Positions 1-7,325 of a stretch of 64,000 nucleotides of DNA are shown here, piece after piece. Under the pieces are notes generated by a model that did no database searches, was not told the DNA's origin, and saw nothing but the letters and a program-made list of their open reading frames with translations. Each line of letters begins with the position of its first letter. Position 1 is the stretch's first letter. The stretch lies in the NCBI RefSeq assembly GCF_039534165.1, contig NZ_BAAAUX010000011.1, positions 310,001-374,000 of the forward strand, read 5' to 3'. Origin of the DNA: Saccharopolyspora_D taberi (GTDB lineage Bacteria; Actinomycetota; Actinomycetes; Mycobacteriales; Pseudonocardiaceae). Position numbers and translations under genes: made by a program.

Positions 1-1
1 C

Positions 2-589
2 GAGGCCGGGAAGGTCTACCTCGTCCGCGCGGTGTGCAACGACCACCTGCCGCCGCCGGCCGAGTTCATCGCGACCTCCGGCGGGTTGTTCCGGGACTGC
101 CTGATCCACGACCTGGACGCGGTGCCGTGGCTGGTCGGCGAGCCGGTGACCGAGGTCTACGCTTCCGGCTCGGTGCTGGTGGACTCCGCGTTCGAGGACG
201 TCGGCGACGTGGACAACGCCGTCGTCTCGCTGCGCTTCGCCGGTGGTGCGCACGCGCTGCTGTCGGCGTCCCGGCACGATCCGGTCGGCTACGACTGCCG
301 GCTGGAGGTCTTCGCGGGCGGGGACACCCTGTCCGCGGGGCTGGACGAGCGCACCCCGCTGAACGCCGTCGAAGGCCCGCGGCCGAGCGATCCCTGGAAG
401 TCGTTCACCGATCGCTTCCACGACGCGTACGTGAACGAGATGAAGGTGTTCCTGGACGTGATCGCGGGCCGCGCGGCCAACCCGTCGCCGCCCCGGGAGA
501 GCCTGGTGAGCCTGCGCCTGGCGGAGGCGTGCGAGGAGTCGACGCGGACCGGAGCACCGGTGCGGGTCGAGACGGAGGTGGTCGCGTGA
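2..589 (+). CDS. Gfo/Idh/MocA-family oxidoreductase, 3' part
   Basis: The window opens inside this gene; the frame is open from base 2 and 195 residues are visible. They match the C-terminal substrate-binding half of the Gfo/Idh/MocA family (NAD(P)-dependent sugar or cyclitol dehydrogenases such as inositol 2-dehydrogenase): the segments GGLFRDCLIHDLDAVPW and VSLRFAGGAHALLS are typical, with the family's conserved D-x-x-x-H-D motif at the active site. The N-terminal Rossmann fold lies upstream of the window. Its stop overlaps the GTG start of the next gene, so the two are translationally coupled and form one catabolic operon with the inosose-dehydratase-like enzyme. Family is clear; the exact substrate is not. 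Confidence 0.88.
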   Translation, partial: EAGKVYLVRAVCNDHLPPPAEFIATSGGLFRDCLIHDLDAVPWLVGEPVTEVYASGSVLVDSAFEDVGDVDNAVVSLRFAGGAHALLSASRHDPVGYDCRLEVFAGGDTLSAGLDERTPLNAVEGPRPSDPWKSFTDRFHDAYVNEMKVFLDVIAGRAANPSPPRESLVSLRLAEACEESTRTGAPVRVETEVVA

Positions 590-1461
590 GCGCCGGGTTC
601 AAGGTCGCCGCGGCCCCGATCTCCTGGGGCGTCTGCGAGGTTCCCGGCTGGGGCCGGGTGCTGGAGGCCGACCACGTGCTCGCCGAGATGGCCGCGCTGG
701 GCCTGCGGGCCACCGAGCTCGGACCGCCCGGCTACCTGTCCGATCCGCGCACGGCGCTGGGCCGCCACGGCCTGGACCTGGTCGGCGGGTTCCTCGCGGT
801 TGCCTTGCACGACAAGGAAAACGCGCAAGCGGCCGTGGACGCGGCGGACGAGTCGGCCGACCGGATGGCCCGCTGCGGCGGGGAGGTCGTGGTGCTCGCC
901 GCGGCCACCGGCCTGGCAGGCTACGACCAGCGGCCCGAGCTCGACGACCAGCAGTGGCGCACGCTCGTCGAGACCGCCGACCGCATCGCCGAGGCGGTCG
1001 CGGCGCACGGGCTGCGTACTGTGCTGCACCCGCACGTCGGCACCCACGTGGAGACCGAGGCCGAGGTGGAGCGGTTCATCGCGGACTCGCCGATGCCGCT
1101 GTGCCTGGACACCGGGCACCTGCTCATCGGCGGGACCGATCCGGTCGCGCTCGCCCGGCGGCACCCCGCGCGCATCGGCCACATCCACCTCAAGGACGTG
1201 CGGTCCGACCTCGCCGAGCGGGTCCGCGCCGGGGCGGTCCCGTTCGCCGCCGCGGTCGCGGAGGGCCTGTTCGTCCCGCTCGGGGACGGCGACGTCGACA
1301 CCGAGTCGATGGTCCGCTCGGTGCACGACGCCGGTTACCGGGGCTGGTACGTGCTCGAACAGGACACCGCGCTGGACGAGCGCTCCCCGGTCGACGTTCC
1401 CCGCCGGGACACCGCGCGCAGCCTGGCCTACCTGGACGGGGTCTTCTCCCGGCTGGGCTGA
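586..1461 (+). CDS. IolE-like TIM-barrel dehydratase/isomerase
   Basis: A 291-residue AP-endonuclease-fold TIM barrel of the sugar phosphate isomerase/epimerase superfamily. The N-terminal AAAPISWGVCEVPGWG resembles the start of inosose dehydratase (IolE), and metal/substrate residues are visible in HPHVGTHVE, CLDTGHLLIGG, HIHLKDV and YVLEQD. Expected role: dehydration or isomerisation of a ketose such as 2-keto-myo-inositol produced by the dehydrogenase just upstream. The GTG start overlaps the stop of that gene (GTGA). The 3' end overlaps the convergent LacI gene by 34 bp. IolE itself is possible but related barrels act on other keto-sugars, so no symbol is given. Confidence 0.82.
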   Translation: MSAGFKVAAAPISWGVCEVPGWGRVLEADHVLAEMAALGLRATELGPPGYLSDPRTALGRHGLDLVGGFLAVALHDKENAQAAVDAADESADRMARCGGEVVVLAAATGLAGYDQRPELDDQQWRTLVETADRIAEAVAAHGLRTVLHPHVGTHVETEAEVERFIADSPMPLCLDTGHLLIGGTDPVALARRHPARIGHIHLKDVRSDLAERVRAGAVPFAAAVAEGLFVPLGDGDVDTESMVRSVHDAGYRGWYVLEQDTALDERSPVDVPRRDTARSLAYLDGVFSRLG

Positions 1462-2480
1462 GGCGGCGCGGAGGTCTCCCGGACGACGAGCTTGGCGGGA
1501 GTAACGATTTCCGTTGCCTCAGCCGGATTCTCGACGCGCAGCACGGCGCGTTCCACCGCGGTTTCGGCCAGGCGGGCGGCGTCCTGGCTGACCGAGGTGA
1601 GCCGGATCGAGGCCAGCGCCGCCATCCTGGTGTCGTCGTAGCCGACCACCGAGACGTCGTCCGGGACGGCCACTCCCCCGGCGCGGAGGGTGAGCAGGAC
1701 GCCGATCGCGATCATGTCGTTGTGCGCGAGGATCGCGGTCGGCAGCGGTCCTGCCCCGCCGAGCATCCGGGTCGCGATGTCCACTCCGGACTCTTCGGTG
1801 GGGCTCCCGCTGATCGCGCGGGGTTCGAGGCCGTGCGCGCGCATCGCGTCGAGGTAGGCGTCCCGCCTGGTCCGGCCCATCACCACGGCTCCGCCGTCGA
1901 CGTAGGTGATCGCCCGGTGCCCGAGACCGACGAGGTGCGCCACCGCGTCGGTGATGCCCTGGCGGTCGTCGGAGCGCAGCGAGTCCACCCCGTCCACCCG
2001 CAGATCCGAGCCGATCGTCACCACCGACGCGCGCGTGGTCAGCTCCGCCAGCCGCTGCTCGCTGATCTCCGGGCTGACCAGGATCAGCGTCTCGCACCGG
2101 TCGCGCAGCAGGTTGCCGACCGCCTCCGGCTCCGCCCGGCCCGGGGTCGTGGCGCTGAGCACGAGCCCGTACCCGCGGGCGTCCGCGGCTCGGTAGAGGT
2201 GTTCGACCACTTGCGCGTGGAAGGTCTGGTGGACCGAGAACGTCACCCCGAGCAAGCGCGACTTCTGCTCGCGGAGCAGCCGGGCGCGCTGGTCGGGCTG
2301 GTAGCCGAGGCGTTCGGCGACCTCCAGGATCCGGGCGCGGGTCCGCTCGGAGACACCCGGCTCGCCGCGCAGCGCCACCGACGCCGAAGCCACCGAGGTC
2401 TCCGCCGCCCGCGCCACGTCGACGATCGTCGTCCGCCCGCTCTTGCCCGTCCGCCCGTTCTTGCTCGCCACCCGAGACAC
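1428..2480 (-). CDS. LacI-family transcriptional regulator
   Basis: About 350 residues. An N-terminal LacI helix-turn-helix (TTIVDVARAAETSVASASVAL) is followed by a periplasmic-binding-protein-like sensor domain with the usual LVSPEISEQRL, AILAHNDMIAIGVL and VSVVGYDDTRMAAL motifs. The frame is open further upstream, but the GTG at 2480 is preceded by a GAGGAG ribosome site at the right spacing and puts the HTH near the N-terminus, so it is preferred. It is divergent from the dehydrogenase at 2690 and probably binds the palindrome at 2559-2578 in the intervening region to control this sugar cluster. The ligand cannot be read from sequence. Confidence 0.9.
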   Translation of the reverse strand: MSRVASKNGRTGKSGRTTIVDVARAAETSVASASVALRGEPGVSERTRARILEVAERLGYQPDQRARLLREQKSRLLGVTFSVHQTFHAQVVEHLYRAADARGYGLVLSATTPGRAEPEAVGNLLRDRCETLILVSPEISEQRLAELTTRASVVTIGSDLRVDGVDSLRSDDRQGITDAVAHLVGLGHRAITYVDGGAVVMGRTRRDAYLDAMRAHGLEPRAISGSPTEESGVDIATRMLGGAGPLPTAILAHNDMIAIGVLLTLRAGGVAVPDDVSVVGYDDTRMAALASIRLTSVSQDAARLAETAVERAVLRVENPAEATEIVTPAKLVVRETSAPPQPSREKTPSR

Positions 2481-2516
2481 CTCTCCTCGCACCGGAAACA
2501 AGCCCGGAACTTTGTC

Positions 2517-2545
2517 TTGACATACGCACCATGGCTGCCTAGTGT
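2517..2545 (+). promoter_or_regulatory. Sigma70-type promoter for the second sugar operon
   Basis: A perfect TTGACA (2517-2522), a 17-bp spacer and TAGTGT (2540-2545), pointing to the dehydrogenase gene that begins at 2690. The operator at 2559-2578 starts 14 bp after the -10, i.e. over the early transcribed region, as expected for a LacI-type roadblock. Confidence 0.6.
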
Positions 2546-2558
2546 TTGCCGTCACAGG

Positions 2559-2578
2559 CTACCTGAACGTTCTGGTAG
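2559..2578. promoter_or_regulatory. LacI-type palindromic operator
   Basis: A 20-bp palindrome, CTACC-T-GAACGTTC-T-GGTAG, symmetrical at every position except the T/T pair flanking the core. The CG-centred GAACGTTC core is the classical architecture of LacI-family sites. It lies between the divergent LacI gene (start 2480) and the dehydrogenase gene (start 2690), just downstream of the promoter. Confidence 0.65.
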
Positions 2579-2689
2579 CGGACCGGAGCCACCGGTCCCA
2601 CACCCGGCGATCGCGCCGAGGGCTCCCTTCTGAACAGGCATTCCCGCAGCGGCCGAGCGCGGTCGCGGACGCAGAAAGAAGCCGCAACG

Positions 2690-3871
2690 ATGTCGAAGCA
2701 GCCACTGTCCGTAGCGGTCATCGGCGCCGGCATGGCCGGGCGCAGCCACGCCGCCGGTTACCGCCAGGTCAACACCGTCTTCGGCGCCGGTCTGCCGCCA
2801 ATCCGGCTGGCGGCCGTCGCCGACGCCAACACCGAGCTCGCGGCCGACGCCGCGCGCCGCTACGGCTACGAGAAGGCCGTGGCGAGCTGGGAGGAGATCG
2901 CCGACGACCCGTCGATCGACGCGGTGAGCATCGTCGTCGGCAACGCGCTGCACCGCCCGATCGCCGAAGCGCTGATCCGCGCGGGCAAGCACGTGCTCTG
3001 CGAGAAGCCGCTGGCCGGGTCGATGGCCGACGCCGAGGCGATGGTCGCCGCCGAGCGGACCGCCGAGGTGGTGACCGCGGTCGGCTACACCTTCCGCCGG
3101 TCCCCGGCGATCACCGCGATCCGGGACCACGTGCGGCGCGGCGAGCTGGGCGAGCTGACCCTGTTCAACGGCCGCTACTGGTGCGACTACGCCACCGATC
3201 CGCGCAGCCCGCTGAGCTGGCGGTTCAAGGGCGGCCCCGGCAGCGGCGCGCTCGGCGACATCGGCGCGCACGTCATCGACGTGGCCGAGTACGTCTGCGG
3301 GCCGATCACGTCGGTCTCCGGCGGTGCGCTGTCGACGCAGATCCCGAAGCGGCCGTTGCCGCTGGGAGCGGTCGTCGGGCACAACGCCGCACCGGTCAGC
3401 GACGAGGTGGGCGAGGTCGACAACGAGGACTCCGCGGTGTTCTCCGCCCGGTTCAGCTCCGGGCTCACCGGCTCGTTCTCGGTGTCGCGCACCGCTTTCG
3501 GCCTGCCCAACGGGCTCGCCTTCGACGCCTGCGGGCTGTCCGGCCGGGCCTCGTTCGACTGGCACCGGCCCGCCGAGTACGTCTTCGACGACGCCCAGCC
3601 CGAGGCCCGGACCCGAGGCGCCCGGCAGGTCATCGCCGGTCCGCAGCTGCCCTACTTCGCGGGCGGGTACCCGATGGAGGCGCCGGGTGTCGGCGGCGGC
3701 AACGCCGAGATGTTCGTCTACCAGTGCCGTGCCTTCCTCGACCAGGTCAGCGGGACGCCGGACCCCCTTCCGGCGTGCGCCTCGTTCGCCGACGCGCTGC
3801 GCACCATGCGGATCACCCAGGCCGTCGTCCGGTCCGCCGGAAGCCGTGGCTCGGCCGTCGAGATCGACTGA
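2690..3871 (+). CDS. Gfo/Idh/MocA-family dehydrogenase
   Basis: A full-length 393-residue NAD(P)-dependent oxidoreductase. The N-terminal dinucleotide-binding fold has VAVIGAGMAGRSHAAGY (residues about 7-23); the family's catalytic-lysine signature is HVLCEKPLAGS near residue 102, and GDIGAHVIDVAEY contributes the active-site Asp/His pair near residues 192-204. First of four co-directional genes (to 6693) with a TIM-barrel enzyme, a VOC protein and a sugar transporter, so it probably oxidises a sugar, a cyclitol or a glycoside at one hydroxyl. It belongs to the same family as the truncated enzyme at the left edge. Probably controlled by the operator at 2559-2578. Confidence 0.9.
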   Translation: MSKQPLSVAVIGAGMAGRSHAAGYRQVNTVFGAGLPPIRLAAVADANTELAADAARRYGYEKAVASWEEIADDPSIDAVSIVVGNALHRPIAEALIRAGKHVLCEKPLAGSMADAEAMVAAERTAEVVTAVGYTFRRSPAITAIRDHVRRGELGELTLFNGRYWCDYATDPRSPLSWRFKGGPGSGALGDIGAHVIDVAEYVCGPITSVSGGALSTQIPKRPLPLGAVVGHNAAPVSDEVGEVDNEDSAVFSARFSSGLTGSFSVSRTAFGLPNGLAFDACGLSGRASFDWHRPAEYVFDDAQPEARTRGARQVIAGPQLPYFAGGYPMEAPGVGGGNAEMFVYQCRAFLDQVSGTPDPLPACASFADALRTMRITQAVVRSAGSRGSAVEID

Positions 3872-3905
3872 TTCCCCTACGCCGCAAAGACGAAAGGACA
3901 CGACC

Positions 3906-4904
3906 ATGCCGCTCAAGCTCGGCGCCTACACCGCCTGCCTGCACGACCGGACGCTGGAGGAAGCCCTCGACCTGCTGGCCGCGAACGGACTGACGTCGGT
4001 GGAGGTCAACACCGGCGGCTTCATCCCCGCTCCGCACTGCCCGGTCGACCTCCTGCTGTCCTCCGAGCGCGCCCGCCGGGACTACCTGGAGACCTTCGCG
4101 TCGCGGGGCATGGAGCTGACCGGGCTGAACTGCAACGGAAACCCGCTCAACCCGCTGCCCGGCGTCGGCCCCAAACACGCCGACGACCTGCGCCGGACCA
4201 TCCGGCTGGCGGGCCTGCTCGGCATCGGCAACGTCGTGACCATGTCCGGCACCCCCGGCTCGGACCCGGGCGCGAAGTACCCGTCCTGGGTGGTGAACCC
4301 GTGGGACGGCGTCTACCTGGACGTCCTGGACTACCAGTGGGGCGTCGCGGTGGAGTTCTGGAAGGAGATCGACGCCCTGGCCCGCGCCAACGACGTCCGG
4401 GTGGCCGTCGAGATGCACCCGCACAACCTGGTGTTCTCCCCCGTGACGCTGAAGAAGCTGGTGGAGCTGACCGGCGCGACCAACGTGGGCGCCGAGATGG
4501 ACCCCTCGCACCTGATGTGGCAGGGCATGGACGTGGCCGCCTGCATCCGCTACCTCGGGCCGCTGGTGTTCCACGCCGCGGCCAAGGACGCGATGATCTG
4601 CCCCGGGGTCGACGTGCGCGGCGTGCTCGACAGCTCGTTCGAGCGGGTTCCCGCCGACGCCCCCGGCAAGGTGCCGACCGGGATCGGCTTCTGGTGCAAC
4701 TCCTGGCCGGAGAACCCCGCGTGGAAGTTCGTCGCGGTCGGCGTCGGCCACGACACCGCCTACTGGGCCGAGTTCCTCAACGCGCTGGCCGAGGTCGACC
4801 CCGACATGGCCGTCAACATCGAGCACGAGGACGCCGCCTACTCCCGGACCGAAGGGCTCGCCCTCGCCGCCAAGAACCTCCTCGCCGCCGCGGCGGAGCG
4901 GTGA
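3906..4904 (+). CDS. Sugar phosphate isomerase/epimerase-type TIM barrel
   Basis: 332 residues of the xylose-isomerase-like barrel family. Metal-site motifs are visible in VAVEMHPHNLVF, VGAEMDPSHLMWQGMD and AVNIEHEDAAY. The sequence is longer than most epimerases and has the GTPGSDPGAKYPSWVVNPW insert seen in a subgroup that sits with Gfo/Idh/MocA dehydrogenases. The ATG at 3906 has an AAAGGA ribosome site. It follows the dehydrogenase by 34 bp and its stop overlaps the ATG of the VOC gene. Likely role: isomerisation, epimerisation or beta-elimination of the keto-sugar made by the upstream dehydrogenase (inference). Confidence 0.85.
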   Translation: MPLKLGAYTACLHDRTLEEALDLLAANGLTSVEVNTGGFIPAPHCPVDLLLSSERARRDYLETFASRGMELTGLNCNGNPLNPLPGVGPKHADDLRRTIRLAGLLGIGNVVTMSGTPGSDPGAKYPSWVVNPWDGVYLDVLDYQWGVAVEFWKEIDALARANDVRVAVEMHPHNLVFSPVTLKKLVELTGATNVGAEMDPSHLMWQGMDVAACIRYLGPLVFHAAAKDAMICPGVDVRGVLDSSFERVPADAPGKVPTGIGFWCNSWPENPAWKFVAVGVGHDTAYWAEFLNALAEVDPDMAVNIEHEDAAYSRTEGLALAAKNLLAAAAER

Positions 4905-5278
4905 TGGGCCCGCTGGAGATCCACCACGTGTCGCTGATGGTCGCAGACCTCGACGACGCGCTGGACTTCTACGTCAACGGGCTGGGCCTGCGCCCGCGCA
5001 TCGACCGGCCGGACTCCGGTGTGCGCGGCGCCTGGCTCGACCTCGGCGACCGCCAGCTGCACCTCATCGAGGGCGATCCGCCACCGGCGGCCGGGCAGCA
5101 CTTCGCACTGCGGGTGTCCGATTTGGACGCGGCGCGGAACCTGCTGCGAGATCGCGGAATCGCGGTCGGTGAACCAACCAGGGTCGGACGCGCGAGGCAG
5201 GCGTTCCTCCGCGACCCTTCGGGCAACGCCATCGAACTGCACGAGCCGGCAACCCACGACGGAGGGTCGAACCGATGA
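4904..5278 (+). CDS. VOC (glyoxalase/dioxygenase-fold) protein
   Basis: 124 residues containing one complete vicinal-oxygen-chelate unit: IHHVSLMVADLDDALDFYVNGLGL at the N-terminus, LHLIEG in the middle and AFLRDPSGNAIELHE at the C-terminus. The usual VOC metal ligands (H8, H50 of QLHLIE and E of IELHE) are present. It begins inside the stop of the upstream epimerase-like gene (ATGA) and its own stop overlaps the MFS start, so it is part of the same transcript. VOC folds catalyse isomerisation, epimerisation or ring cleavage; here a step on a sugar-derived intermediate is likely but unproven. Confidence 0.85.
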   Translation: MGPLEIHHVSLMVADLDDALDFYVNGLGLRPRIDRPDSGVRGAWLDLGDRQLHLIEGDPPPAAGQHFALRVSDLDAARNLLRDRGIAVGEPTRVGRARQAFLRDPSGNAIELHEPATHDGGSNR

Positions 5279-6693
5279 GCAGAACCGGAACGCACGACAG
5301 ACATCCGTTACCACCCGCCGAAGGCTCCGGGCCGCACACCGCGCGGCTGGGCATGGTCGCCGTCGTGGCCACGTTCGGCGGGCTGCTCTTCGGCTACGAC
5401 ACGGGCGTCATCAACGGCGCGCTCGACCCGATGAAGGCCGATCTCGGCCTCACGCCGGTGACCGAGGGCTTCGTGGTGAGCATCCTGATCTTCGGCGCCG
5501 CGCTCGGTGCGGCGGTCGGCGGGAGGCTCGCCGACCGGCACGGCAGGCGGCACAACATCCTGCTGCTGTCCGGGATCTTCATCGTCGGCACCCTCGGCTG
5601 CGCCCTGGCTCCGACCTGGCAGCTGCTCGCGCTGTTCCGCTTCGTGCTCGGCTTCGCCGTCGGCGGCGCCTCCACCACCGTGCCGGTCTACCTCGCCGAG
5701 GTCGCACCGGTGGAGCGCCGCGGAAGCCTGGTGTCCCGCAACGAGGTCATGATCGTGTCCGGCCAGTTCGCGGCCTTCGTCGTCAACGCGCTGATCATCA
5801 ACGTCTGGGGCGAGCACACCTCGGTGTGGCGCTACATGCTGGTGGTGGCGGTGCTGCCCGCGATCGCCCTGCTCGTCGGCATGATCCGGCTCCCGGAAAG
5901 CCCGCGCTGGCTCGCGTCCCGTGGCCGCGACGACGACGCGCTGGCGGTGCTCAAGCAACTGCGCCCGCCGCGGCGGGCGGAGGCCGAGATGGCCGAGGTC
6001 CACGCGCTTGCCGAGGAAGAACGGCAGTCCCGGACCGGGAACTGGTTCGACCTCGGCTCCCGCTGGATCCGGCGGCTGGTGCTCATCGGTGCCGCGCTGG
6101 GGATCTTCCAGCAGCTGACCGGGATCAACTCGATCATGTACTACGGCACGCAGCTGCTCCAGATGGCGGGGTTCTCCAGCAACGGCGCGATCATCGCCAA
6201 CACCGCCAACGGCCTGTTCAGCGTCCTCGGCGTCAGCGTCGGCATCCTGCTGATCAACCGGATCGACCGGCGCGCCATGCTGATCGGCGGCTTCGCACTG
6301 ATCACCACGTTCCACGTCCTCATCGGAGCGTCGGCGACGCTGCTGCCCGACACCGCGGCCAAGCCCTACGTCGTCCTGGTCTTCGTCGTGGCGTTCGTGT
6401 TCTCGATGCAGGGCACGCTCGGCCCGCTGGTGTGGCTCATGCTCTCCGAGATCTTCCCGCTCCGGATCCGGAGTTTCGCCATGGGCGGGTGCGTTTTCGT
6501 GCTGTGGCTGACCAACGCGGGCGTCACCTTCGGCTTCCCGCCCGCGGTCGCCGCGCTGGGCATCGCGCCGACGTTCTTCGTCTTCGCCGGAATCGGCTTG
6601 CTGGGCATCGTCTTCGTCGCGACGCTGGTCCCCGAAACCCGGGGCAGGACCCTTGAGGAATTCGAGGACCAGTACCGCGCCCAGTACTCGTGA
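5275..6693 (+). CDS. MFS sugar/inositol transporter (sugar porter family)
   Basis: 472 residues with twelve predicted membrane helices and the full sugar-porter signature set: GLLFGYDTGVINGAL in helix 1, GRLADRHGRRHN between helices 2 and 3, PESPRWL before the central loop, QQLTGINSIMYYG in helix 7, and PETRGRTLEEFE at the end of helix 12. This is the family of IolT, XylE and GalP, which import sugars or myo-inositol with protons. The ATG overlaps the VOC stop. As the last gene of the operon it is the probable uptake system for the substrate metabolised by the preceding enzymes. Confidence 0.93.
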   Translation: MSRTGTHDRHPLPPAEGSGPHTARLGMVAVVATFGGLLFGYDTGVINGALDPMKADLGLTPVTEGFVVSILIFGAALGAAVGGRLADRHGRRHNILLLSGIFIVGTLGCALAPTWQLLALFRFVLGFAVGGASTTVPVYLAEVAPVERRGSLVSRNEVMIVSGQFAAFVVNALIINVWGEHTSVWRYMLVVAVLPAIALLVGMIRLPESPRWLASRGRDDDALAVLKQLRPPRRAEAEMAEVHALAEEERQSRTGNWFDLGSRWIRRLVLIGAALGIFQQLTGINSIMYYGTQLLQMAGFSSNGAIIANTANGLFSVLGVSVGILLINRIDRRAMLIGGFALITTFHVLIGASATLLPDTAAKPYVVLVFVVAFVFSMQGTLGPLVWLMLSEIFPLRIRSFAMGGCVFVLWLTNAGVTFGFPPAVAALGIAPTFFVFAGIGLLGIVFVATLVPETRGRTLEEFEDQYRAQYS

Positions 6694-6712
6694 TGCCCCG
6701 GTGCGCCCGGAG

Positions 6713-6742
6713 TTGACTCCACCCGCTGATCACCCCTAGCCT
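6713..6742 (+). promoter_or_regulatory. Promoter of the 6789 gene
   Basis: TTGACT (6713-6718), 18-bp spacer, TAGCCT (6737-6742). The palindrome at 6743-6770 begins immediately after the -10, covering the predicted transcription start. Confidence 0.5.
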
Positions 6743-6770
6743 CACATCCATACAGTCCTGTATGGATGTG
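6743..6770. promoter_or_regulatory. Perfect 13-2-13 inverted repeat, repressor operator
   Basis: CACATCCATACAG, two bases (TC), then the exact reverse complement CTGTATGGATGTG. A 28-bp perfect palindrome placed directly downstream of a -10 and upstream of the ribosome site of the gene at 6789. This is typical of a TetR-like dimer-of-dimers operator. No TetR gene is nearby, so the regulator is probably encoded elsewhere. Confidence 0.7.
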
Positions 6771-6788
6771 AACCGGCGAGGAGTTCCC

Positions 6789-7289
6789 ATGCCTGATCCC
6801 ACTTCCCGGCCCCACGGCACCGCGCGCGAAATCGCCGTCCCACAGGACATGCGGACGCTGAGCGCGTTGTCCCGCATCGACTACGAGAACGCCATCCGCG
6901 TCGAGTTCGACGGCGCCGGTGACCGCACCGCGCAGCAGTGGTTCCGGGCGATCCTGGAGGGAGCACCCGCCGAGCTGCGCGAGGCGCTGGTGTCGGGCTG
7001 GTCGTCGGTGCTCGGCCTGCGGCTCGGGCCGCTGGACTCCGACCGGCACGTCCTGGGCTGGCCGATCCGCCACAGCACTCCGGACGAAGTCGTGCTCAGC
7101 ACGAGCTCGGACGACGGCTTGCACGGCGAACTCGTCGTCCAGCGCACACCGGACGCGGTGCTGACCGGGAGCTTCATCCGGCTCGACACCGCCGCCGTCC
7201 GCAGGAAGTGGAACGAGGTGCTCTACCAGCACACCCCCGCGATGTGCCAACTCCTCGACGGCGCCGTCAGCCGCGTGGTGCCGGCCTGA
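6789..7289 (+). CDS. Small protein, DUF2867-like
   Basis: 166 residues, no signal peptide or membrane helix. The body (ALSRIDYENAIRVEFDG near the start; LGWPIRHSTPDEVVLSTSS, GSFIRLDT and YQHTPAMCQLLDG later) resembles the DUF2867/polyketide-cyclase-like fold often found alone or fused to SDR proteins; function unknown. An earlier in-frame ATG at 6762 lies inside the palindromic operator, so the ATG at 6789, preceded by GAGGAG, is the sensible start. The gene is monocistronic, with its own promoter and operator upstream and a hairpin overlapping its stop. Family assignment is tentative. Confidence 0.65.
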   Translation: MPDPTSRPHGTAREIAVPQDMRTLSALSRIDYENAIRVEFDGAGDRTAQQWFRAILEGAPAELREALVSGWSSVLGLRLGPLDSDRHVLGWPIRHSTPDEVVLSTSSDDGLHGELVVQRTPDAVLTGSFIRLDTAAVRRKWNEVLYQHTPAMCQLLDGAVSRVVPA

Positions 7290-7307
7290 CGATTTTCCCG
7301 TCAGGCC
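7283..7307. terminator. Bidirectional hairpin terminator
   Basis: GGCCTGACG (7283-7291) pairs with CGTCAGGCC (7299-7307) around the loop ATTTTCC. It overlaps the stop codon of the upstream gene and separates it from the convergent NB-ARC regulator. Confidence 0.6.
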
Positions 7308-7325
7308 AAAGGAAAACCCTCGGCC

